Origin: Mycobacterium helveticum
Lineage (GTDB): Bacteria; Actinomycetota; Actinomycetes; Mycobacteriales; Mycobacteriaceae
Length of the DNA: 51,513 nt
Direction: 5' to 3'
NCBI RefSeq assembly: GCF_007714205.1
Contig: NZ_VMQU01000021.1
Location: forward strand, 1 to 51,513
Position numbers and translations under genes: made by a program. The notes under the pieces are model-generated. The model had not been told where the DNA came from and did not search any database. It saw only the letters and a list, made by a program, of their open reading frames with translations. Below are positions 39,662 to 46,938 of this stretch, piece by piece; position 1 is the first letter of the stretch, and each line of letters starts with the position of its first letter.

Positions 39662-40459
39662 CTACTTGATCGCGCTCGCGTTGGTGGTGGCCAGATAGTG
39701 CGGCGGTTCACCGCCGCCGTGCACCTCCACCGAGGCGCCGCTGATGTAGGACGCCGCATCCGACGCCAAAAACGCCGCGGCCCAACCGATGTCCTCGGGC
39801 TGGGCAAGCCGGCCCAGTGGCACGTTCTTCGCAATCGCGGCGATCGACTCGGCGTCACCATAGAACAGCTCCGACTGTTCGGTCTCCACCATGCCGACCA
39901 CGCACGCATTCACCCGGACCTTCGGCCCCCACTCCACGGCCAGCGTCTGAGTGAGGCTTTCCAGGCCCGCCTTGGCCGCCCCGTAGGCGGCGGTCCCGGG
40001 CGACGGCCGTCGACCACTGAGGCTGCAGATGTTGACGATCGACCCACCGCACCGCTGGTCCTGCATCTTGTCGTTCGCGTACTGCGAAACATACAGCGCA
40101 CCAATAAGATTGAGCTCGATGATCTTGCGGTTGAACTTCGCGCTGGAATCGGCGGTCAACACGTACGGCGAACCCCCGGCGTTGTTCACCACGATATCGA
40201 GCCCGCCGTGCCGATCGACGATGGAGTCGATCAATGCCCGGACGGCCTCGTCGTCGCGCACGTCGCAGGAGTGAAACTCATACGGCAACCCCTCGACGGC
40301 GCGGCGCGCACAGGTGACGACGGTTGCGCCCTGCCGGGCGAAAACGGCGCTGATGCCGGCGCCCACCCCACGGACGCCGCCGGTGACGAGGACGACCCGC
40401 CCGGCCAATCCCAAACTGATGGCCTCCCCGAAAGGGAGGCCTCCTTCGGCGCGGGTCAC
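39662..40459 (-). CDS. Short-chain dehydrogenase/reductase (Rv3549c-like)
   Basis: This SDR has VTGGVRGVGAGISAVF, NNAGGSPY, NICSLSGRRPSPGTAAYGAAKAG and a C-terminal SGASVEVHGGGEPP. Two starts are possible. GTG 40459 (265 residues) lies exactly 6 nt after TACGCT (40471-40466) and so suits a leaderless mRNA with the same spacing as kstR2. TTG 40414 (250 residues, MGLAGRVVLVTGG) has GGGGAGG 8 nt upstream and fits the usual SDR N-terminus. I list the longer form, but both are credible. It is controlled by the KstR2 operator and divergent from echA20. Confidence 0.85.
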   Translation of the reverse strand: MTRAEGGLPFGEAISLGLAGRVVLVTGGVRGVGAGISAVFARQGATVVTCARRAVEGLPYEFHSCDVRDDEAVRALIDSIVDRHGGLDIVVNNAGGSPYVLTADSSAKFNRKIIELNLIGALYVSQYANDKMQDQRCGGSIVNICSLSGRRPSPGTAAYGAAKAGLESLTQTLAVEWGPKVRVNACVVGMVETEQSELFYGDAESIAAIAKNVPLGRLAQPEDIGWAAAFLASDAASYISGASVEVHGGGEPPHYLATTNASAIK

Positions 40460-40474
40460 TGTGCTAGCGTACCA

Positions 40475-40488
40475 AGCAAGTGCTTGCT
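40475..40488. promoter_or_regulatory. KstR2 operator between the SDR gene and echA20
   Basis: AGCAAGTGCTTGCT fits ANCAAGNNCTTGNT. The heptamer TAGCGTA (40465-40471) beside it reads as a -10 in both directions: TAGCGT toward echA20 and TACGCT toward the SDR. Confidence 0.92.
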
Positions 40489-40514
40489 TAGGTAGCCACG
40501 CCCCCAGGAGCGCA

Positions 40515-41266
40515 ATGCCAATCACCTCCACCACCCCCGAACCGGGGATCGTCGCGGTCACCGTCGACTTCCCGCCCGTCAACGCCATCCCGTCGCGCGG
40601 CTGGTTCGACCTCGCCGACGCGATCACGGCGGCCGGCGCCAGCCCCGACACCCACGTGGTGATCCTGCGGGCGGAGGGCCGCGGCTTCAACGCCGGCGTG
40701 GACATCAAGGAGATGCAGCGCACTCAAGCTGCCGGGCAAGGATACACCGCACTCATCGACGCCAACCGCGGCTGTTTCGCCGCGTTCCGCGCGGTGTACG
40801 AATGCGCGGTGCCGGTGATCGCGGCGGTGAACGGATTCTGCGTCGGCGGCGGGATCGGACTGGTCGGCAACTCCGACGTGATCGTGGCCTCCGAGGACGC
40901 CACCTTCGGGCTGCCCGAGGTGGAACGGGGCGCCCTGGGCGCGGCGACGCACCTGTCGCGGCTGGTGCCCCAGCACATGATGCGGCGGCTGTTCTTCACC
41001 GCGGCCACCGTGGACGCCGCAACCCTGCACCACTTCGGCTCGGTGCACGAGGTGGTGTCCCGCGAGGAACTCGACGACGCCGCGTTGCGGGTGGCCCGCG
41101 ACATCGCCGCCAAGGACACCCGCGTCATCCGCGCGGCCAAGGAGGCGCTCAACCTCATCGACGTGCAGCGCGTCAACTCCAGCTACCGCATGGAGCAGGG
41201 CTTTACATTCGAGCTCAACCTCGCCGGGGTCGCCGACGAGCACCGCGACGCGTTTGTGCAGAAGTC

Positions 41267-41270
<4 letters not shown>
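40515..41270 (+). CDS. echA20: EchA20, crotonase-family ring-D hydrolase
   Basis: This is a crotonase-fold protein of 251 residues. FNAGVDIKEMQ and NGFCVGGGIGLVGNSD form the oxyanion hole, and GLPEVERGALGAATHLSRL follows. EchA20 is known as the hydrolase that opens ring D of HIEC-CoA in breakdown of the C/D-ring remnant. AGGAG (40506-40510) lies 4 nt before the ATG. The stop overlaps the ipdA ATG as ATGA. It is first in the echA20-ipdA-ipdB-ipdC operon under KstR2. Confidence 0.94.
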
Positions 41271-42147
<877 letters not shown>

Positions 42148-42151
<4 letters not shown>

Positions 42152-42894
42152 GCCCCACCAGAGCCGAGATCTGCGCGGTCGCCTGCGCCGAGTTGTTCCG
42201 GGACGCCGGTGAGATCATGGTCAGCCCGATGACCACCATGGCCTCGGTGGGCGCACGGCTGGCGCGGCTGACCTTCTCCCCCGACATCCTGCTGACCGAC
42301 GGCGAGGCGCAGCTGCTCGCCGACACCCCGCCGCTCGGCAAGACCGGTCCCGTCGAGGGCTGGATGCCGTTCGGCCGGGTTTTCGAGACCCTGGCCTGGG
42401 GGCGCCGGCATGTGGTGATGGGCGCCAATCAGGTGGACCGCTTCGGCAACCAGAACCTTTCGGCGTTCGGCCCGCTGCAGCATCCGACGCGGCAGATGTT
42501 CGGCGTGCGCGGTGCGCCCGGCAACGCCGTCAACCACGCGACCAGCTACTGGGTCGGCAACCACTCGAAGCGGGTGTTCTGCGACGCGGTCGACATCGTC
42601 TGCGGCATCGGCTGGGACAAGGTCGACCCGGCCAACCCGGCGTTTCGCTTCGCCAACACCTACCGCGTGGTGTCCAACCTCGGCGTGTTCGACTTCGGCG
42701 GACCGGACCACACCATGCGCGCCGTCTCCCTGCACCCGGGCGTGACCCCCGGCGACGTCCGGGAAGCCACCTCGTTCGAGGTACACGACCTCGACGGGGC
42801 CGGCGAATCGCGGCTGCCGACCGACGACGAGCTGCGCCTGATCCACGAGGTCATCGACCCGCAATCGCTGCGCGACAAAGAGATCCGGTCATGA
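42148..42894 (+). CDS. ipdB: IpdB, beta subunit of COCHEA-CoA ring-C hydrolase
   Basis: This is a CoA-transferase-fold beta subunit of 248 residues, with GEIMVSPMTTMASVGARLARL, GANQVDRFGNQNLSAFG and GAPGNAVNH. It works as a heterocomplex with IpdA. The start is GTG at 42148 in a GTGA overlap, and the stop overlaps the ipdC ATG (ATGA). These overlaps suggest tightly coupled translation of the ring-C enzymes in fixed ratio. Confidence 0.95.
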
Positions 42895-43958
42895 GACTGC
42901 GCACGCCGCTGACCGAGCTGGTCGGCGTCGAGCACCCAGTGGTCCAAACCGGCATGGGCTGGGTGGCCGGCGCCCGGCTGGTGTCGGCCACGGCCAACGC
43001 CGGCGGGCTGGGCATCCTGGCCTCGGCCACCATGACGCTCGACGAGTTGGCCACGGCCATCGGCAAGGTCAAGGCCGCCACCGACAAGCCCTTCGGTGTG
43101 AACATCCGCGCGGATGCCGCCGATGCGGGTGATCGCATCGAGCTGATGATCCGCGAGGGCGTGAAGGTGGCGTCGTTCGCGCTGGCGCCCAAGCAGGAGC
43201 TGATAGCCCGGCTCAAAGAGGCCGGGGCGGTGGTCATCCCGTCGATCGGCGCGGCCAAACACGCGCGCAAGGTCGCGGCGTGGGGCGCCGACGCGTTGAT
43301 CGTGCAGGGAGGAGAAGGCGGGGGGCACACGGGACCCGTCGCCACCACGCTGCTGTTACCGTCGGTGCTGGACGCCGTGCAGGGCAGCGGGATTCCGGTG
43401 ATCGCGGCGGGCGGCTTCTTCGACGGGCGCGGACTGGCCGCGGCGTTGAGCTACGGCGCGGCCGGCGTGGCGATGGGAACCCGGTTTCTGCTCACCTCCG
43501 ATTCGACCGTGCCCGAGGCCGTCAAACGCCGCTACCTCGAGGCCGCGCTGGACGGCACCGTGGTGACCACCCGAGTCGACGGCATGCCGCATCGGGTGTT
43601 GCGCACCGGCCTGGTTGAGAAGCTGGAAAGCGGCTCACCCGTCAGGGGTTTCGTGGCCGCGGTGCGCAACGCCGCGAAGTTCAAACAGATGTCGCGGATG
43701 ACCTGGCGATCGATGATCACCGACGGCCTGGCCATGCGCCACGGCAAGGAGTTGAGCTGGTCGCAGGTGGTGATGGCGGCCAACACCCCGATGCTGCTGA
43801 AGGCCGGCCTGGTCGAGGGCAACACCGAGGCCGGGGTGCTGGCCTCCGGCCAGGTGGCCGGGATCCTCGAGGACCTGCCGTCATGTGCCGAGCTGATCGA
43901 GTCCGTCGTCCGGGATGCGATCACACACCTGCAGTCGGCGGCCGCTTTCGTGCAGTGA
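42891..43958 (+). CDS. ipdC: IpdC, nitronate-monooxygenase-like flavoprotein of C/D-ring catabolism
   Basis: The 355-residue product, identical in length to M. tuberculosis IpdC, is an FMN-type TIM-barrel protein. It has QTGMGWVAGARLVSATANAGG near the start, GADALIVQGGEGGGHTGPVA for flavin phosphate binding, and AGGFFDGRGLAAALSYGAAGVAMGTRF. It is annotated in the family as NAD(P)-dependent and needed for the 5-hydroxy-indane pathway branch. It is the last gene of the operon. The convergent VOC gene ends 16 nt downstream. Confidence 0.94.
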   Translation: MRLRTPLTELVGVEHPVVQTGMGWVAGARLVSATANAGGLGILASATMTLDELATAIGKVKAATDKPFGVNIRADAADAGDRIELMIREGVKVASFALAPKQELIARLKEAGAVVIPSIGAAKHARKVAAWGADALIVQGGEGGGHTGPVATTLLLPSVLDAVQGSGIPVIAAGGFFDGRGLAAALSYGAAGVAMGTRFLLTSDSTVPEAVKRRYLEAALDGTVVTTRVDGMPHRVLRTGLVEKLESGSPVRGFVAAVRNAAKFKQMSRMTWRSMITDGLAMRHGKELSWSQVVMAANTPMLLKAGLVEGNTEAGVLASGQVAGILEDLPSCAELIESVVRDAITHLQSAAAFVQ

Positions 43959-43973
43959 CCGCTCAGCCGTGAT

Positions 43974-44363
43974 TCAGGACTCGACGACCAGCAGCGTGTG
44001 CCCGCTCGGGTCGCGGAACCAGAACATCGGTGGGACCGGCCCGCCCATGCGCGACACCTGGGCGTCGACGTCGACGCCGAGTTCGGCCATCGCCGCGTGG
44101 GTGGCGTCGATGTCGCTGGTGGACAACGTGATACCGGTGTTGGCCGGCAACACCGGTCCTCCGTCCGGCGGCGGCGGAGCCAGCGCGATGCCGGTCGTGC
44201 CCTCGGGGGGATAGACCTCGATCCACCGGTAGCCGCCACCGAATGGCTGATCGGTTCGCTTCTCGAACCCCAGCGACTCGTAGAACTCGACCGCTTTGTC
44301 CTGTTCGGGTGTCGGTACGCACACCAGGCTGATCGTGGTGAGGCCGGTCGTCATGGTGGTCAT
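43974..44363 (-). CDS. VOC (glyoxalase/bleomycin-resistance fold) protein
   Basis: This is a single VOC-domain protein of 129 residues. Paired beta-alpha-beta modules are visible (TISLVCVPTPEQDKAVEFYE and FWFRDPSGHTLLVVES). Residues of a metal centre (first-strand position, Glu in WIEVYPPEG, Glu at the end) could be present but are not certain. AAGGAG lies about 4 nt before ATG 44363, and an in-frame ATG at 44354 is an alternative. The ATG overlaps the stop of the broken DUF899 gene as ATGA, so the two once formed an operon under the divergent TetR gene. The substrate is unknown. Confidence 0.83.
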   Translation of the reverse strand: MTTMTTGLTTISLVCVPTPEQDKAVEFYESLGFEKRTDQPFGGGYRWIEVYPPEGTTGIALAPPPPDGGPVLPANTGITLSTSDIDATHAAMAELGVDVDAQVSRMGGPVPPMFWFRDPSGHTLLVVES

Positions 44364-44760
44364 CTCGCTCCTTCCGGTTGGGCGTCAGCGTTGGCACCGT
44401 ATGCCCGCGCAATGTCCTGCGAGCCGGCCCATCCGCTGTACGTGGGTCGCTGGGGCCAGCCGTCCGGGGAGTCCTGCCATTCTTCCTGGCGGCCGTACGG
44501 CAGTAGATCGATCAACGCGAACGAGTGGCTGAGCGGTACACGATCAACTGCGACCTGCTGCCGAACACGTCGGCCAGCCGCACCGGTCCGTGCTCGCCTT
44601 TCAGAAGGTAGTCCGGCATCGCGACCATCGGTAGCCGTCGTCGCTGCGCGGCGATCGCATCGAGCTCACGAGTAACCGCCTTCTCCCGCTCGCGCAACGC
44701 GGCCAATTCGCGCTGCCACACTCGCTCGTCCACAACCGGCGGCAATGCTGCGGTGCTCAC
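44360..44760 (-). pseudogene. DUF899 (thioredoxin-like) family gene with internal deletion and frameshift
   Basis: The first part, from GTG 44760 with GGAGG 8 nt upstream, reads as the N-terminus of a DUF899 protein (VWQRELAALREREKAVTREL ... GPVRLADVFGSRSQLIVYR) and then stops at 44512. A second frame on the same strand, from about 44530 to the TGA at 44360-44362, reads HSFALIDLLPYGRQEEWQDS and DGWPQRPTYSGWAGSQDI, which is the C-terminus of the same family. The central 130 or so residues, with the thioredoxin-like Cys region, are missing, and the ends are out of frame. The remnant is almost certainly non-functional. Confidence 0.8.
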
Positions 44761-44785
44761 GGTGCAAACCTCCAATGTTCACAGC

Positions 44786-44805
44786 GTCAACATGGTAATG
44801 TTGAC
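44786..44805. promoter_or_regulatory. Palindromic operator candidate for the adjacent TetR regulator
   Basis: GTCAACAT-GGTA-ATGTTGAC is a perfect 8-4-8 palindrome. It sits in the 77-bp gap between the divergent DUF899 remnant and the tetR gene, a typical place for autoregulation. Confidence 0.85.
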
Positions 44806-44837
44806 ACCGTACACTTCCGCCCCGAGAAGGGTCAAGC

Positions 44838-45461
44838 GTGTCCACCGCGAAAACCGGCTATCACCACGGAGACCTGCGCGCCGCGTTGATCGATGCCGGC
44901 CTGTACCTCACCCGGACCGGTGGGCCCGAAGCGCTGACCATTCGGGAAGCCACCCGGCGGGTCGGGGTCTCCCCCAACGCCGCCTATCGCCACTTCGCCG
45001 ATCGCGAAGCCCTGCTCGGCGCTGTCGCGCTCGCGATCCAGCACCGGATGGCGGAACGGATGCAACGCGCGGCACGCCGGCGCGGCTCGCGCCGGCCGCG
45101 GGCGGACGATCGGCTCCGCGCGGTCGGGCTCGGCTACATCGAATTTGCGCTCGACGAGCCGGGGTGGTTCACCGTGGCGTTTTTCGGAACCGGCCCGCCG
45201 GCCGGCGAGACCGCCGGGGCTCCACCGTACGTGGCGTTGGTCGATGCGCTCGATGCGATGTCGGAGGCGGGAATGCTGTCCCCCGAGCGACGCGAAGGCG
45301 CCGAATGGCCCTGCTGGTCAGCGGTGCACGGATTCGCCGAGCTTGCCCTGCGCGGACCGCTGCGTCACGCCGGTCGCCGCCGGGTCGAGGCGCTGGCGGA
45401 ACGCACGGTCGACGACATCATCGCCGGCGTGGCCGCGTCCGCGACTCGTGACGGCGGCTAG
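44838..45461 (+). CDS. TetR-family regulator with WHG-type C-terminal domain
   Basis: The 207-residue protein has an N-terminal TetR HTH (YHHGDLRAALIDAGLYLTR ... REATRRVGVSPNAAYRHFAD) at residues 8-55. The C-terminal part fits the TetR_C_33/WHG group (LGYIEFALDEPGWFTVAFFG, WSAVHGFAELALRGPL). The GTG start has GAGAAGGG about 7 nt upstream. It is divergent from the VOC/DUF899 unit and probably represses it through the 44786 palindrome. The effector is unknown. It is not related to KstR or KstR2 beyond the HTH. Confidence 0.9.
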   Translation: MSTAKTGYHHGDLRAALIDAGLYLTRTGGPEALTIREATRRVGVSPNAAYRHFADREALLGAVALAIQHRMAERMQRAARRRGSRRPRADDRLRAVGLGYIEFALDEPGWFTVAFFGTGPPAGETAGAPPYVALVDALDAMSEAGMLSPERREGAEWPCWSAVHGFAELALRGPLRHAGRRRVEALAERTVDDIIAGVAASATRDGG

Positions 45462-45499
45462 GTGATTAAGCAAATAGCTGTATCTGGCCTGAATTAAGT

Positions 45500-45511
45500 T
45501 ATATTCTTCAT
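45500..45511 (+). promoter_or_regulatory. Predicted leaderless promoter of the satD-like gene
   Basis: TATATT (45500-45505) lies exactly 6 nt before ATG 45512, within a 50-bp AT-rich gap (45462-45511) that stands out in this high-GC window. No Shine-Dalgarno is present. Confidence 0.7.
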
Positions 45512-46159
45512 ATGGCCGGAGTGAAGCGTGGATCGTCACCCAGGGCGGCCGTGATCGGTGACGTCGTGGCATCCCGGCGCGCCGCGGACCGGTCCGCGCT
45601 GCATCGACGCGTGAGCACCGCCCTGCGCGAGGTCGCCGATGGCGCGATCGCCGCCCCCGCCTTCAGCGTCGGCGACGAGTTCCAGGGCAGCTACCCCTCG
45701 GTGGGCACCGCCATCGACGCCGCCTTGCGGCTGCGACTGCTCCTTGCCCCCGAGGTCGACGTCCGCTTCGGCATCGGATGGGGCCTCGTCACCGTCCTGG
45801 ACCCCGAGACCGGCATCCAGGACGGACCGGCGTGGTGGGCCGCGCGCGAGGCCATCCAGGCGACCGCACGGACGCAACGGCAGCCCGGCTTCACGCTGGT
45901 GCGCACCACCTTCCGGGCGGACAAGAACACCCGCGCAGACGTCGCGGCCGTCAACGCGGCCCTGATCTGTCGGGACCATCTGCTTGGATCGCTCGATGGA
46001 AGATCGCTGCGGATTGTGAAGGGCTTGATGACCGGCCAGACCAAGAAGGAACTCGCCGCCGCCGAGGGCATCAGCGCCTCGGCAGTGTCGCAGCGGGCGA
46101 GCCGTGACGGCCTGGATCTGATTGTCGTTGCATCGCAATACCTTCGGAGCTTGCCGTGA
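45512..46159 (+). CDS. SatD-family protein: cyclase-like core plus C-terminal HTH
   Basis: The 215-residue protein resembles the SatD family. The core has AAVIGDVVASR (Asp17), FSVGDEFQG (Asp55) and DVRFGIGWGLV followed by QDGPAWWAAREAI. The order and spacing resemble the metal-binding Asp pair and following strands of class III nucleotidyl cyclase/GGDEF palm domains. A helix-turn-helix like sigma-70 region 4 follows at about residues 168-205 (KELAAAEGISASAVSQRASR). Nucleotide or DNA binding is inference. It overlaps an upstream start of the membrane-protein gene (GTGA at 46156), so the two probably form a pair. Confidence 0.75.
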   Translation: MAGVKRGSSPRAAVIGDVVASRRAADRSALHRRVSTALREVADGAIAAPAFSVGDEFQGSYPSVGTAIDAALRLRLLLAPEVDVRFGIGWGLVTVLDPETGIQDGPAWWAAREAIQATARTQRQPGFTLVRTTFRADKNTRADVAAVNAALICRDHLLGSLDGRSLRIVKGLMTGQTKKELAAAEGISASAVSQRASRDGLDLIVVASQYLRSLP

Positions 46160-46226
46160 GCGCCGTCGCCGTCTTCCTGATCGCGGTGGGCATCGCCGAC
46201 CTGTGCCGGCGGACGATAGGTGCGGC

Positions 46227-46895
46227 GTGGCCGCCCTGGCGATCGGACCGGCCCTGGTGGTCGGGTGCGCGGCGTTGGGCGCGCTGTGGCACGGCGGTGA
46301 TGTCGCGTTGCTCGTGCCGGCGGCCTGCACCGTAGCCGCCTGGGAGTGGCTGTGCATCCGCAGTGAACGCAGCGGTAGGCGCCAGGCCGCCCCGCTGGCA
46401 GTCTTCGCCGGGACGCTGACATTTCTGACGGTGGCGTCCGGTTGGTCCTCGCCGGTCGGCGGCGTCTTCGCCCGGTGGTCGGCCTGGGTGCACCTGCCGC
46501 TCGCCCACGTCACGCCCACGCGGCTGTTGATGATCGTCGGTGTAGTGGTGCTGCAGTTCGCCGCCGCGAATCAGCTGGTGCGCCTGGTGCTCGGCTCCGT
46601 CGGGGCGGTGCGTCCGGCCGGCGAGCCACAGCCGTCCGACCGCCTCAAGGGCGGCCGGCTGCTGGGCCCGCTGGAGCGCCTGCTGATCCTGAGCCTGGGC
46701 GTCGGCGGACAGGTGGCCGCGGCCGGCGCCGTCGTCGCCGCCAAGGGAATCATCCGATTTCCCGAACTGAGCGCCCAGAAGGACCGCAACGGCGCGGTCG
46801 GCATCGACGAGGTGACCGAGTATTTCCTCGTCGGCAGCTTCACGAGTTGGCTGCTGGCCCTGGGCAGCATCGGGCTGGTCCTGGCCGCGCGCTGA
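46227..46895 (+). CDS. Integral membrane protein paired with the satD-like gene (5' part frameshifted)
   Basis: This hydrophobic protein of 222 residues starts at GTG 46227. Likely membrane spans are LAIGPALVVGCAALGALW, VALLVPAACTVAAWEWL, LAVFAGTLTFLTVAS, LLMIVGVVVLQFAAANQLV, a Gly/Ala-rich span near VAAAGAVVAAKG, and a final FTSWLLALGSIGLVLAA. A GTG at 46156 overlapping the satD-like stop begins a different frame (MSAVAVFLIAVGIADLCRRT) that looks like the true N-terminus. A one-base deletion near 46215-46230 would join the two. It may be a broken gene, a sequencing error or a shorter functional protein. The function is not recognised. Confidence 0.6.
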   Translation: MAALAIGPALVVGCAALGALWHGGDVALLVPAACTVAAWEWLCIRSERSGRRQAAPLAVFAGTLTFLTVASGWSSPVGGVFARWSAWVHLPLAHVTPTRLLMIVGVVVLQFAAANQLVRLVLGSVGAVRPAGEPQPSDRLKGGRLLGPLERLLILSLGVGGQVAAAGAVVAAKGIIRFPELSAQKDRNGAVGIDEVTEYFLVGSFTSWLLALGSIGLVLAAR

Positions 46896-46938
46896 ACGCG
46901 GTGTACCCGGGACGCCCGCCCGTGAGGCTATTTCAGCT

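Noticed and set aside
43974..46895. Accessory block as a transposon or prophage
   Set aside because: No transposase, integrase, terminal inverted repeats or att-like repeats were seen at its ends.
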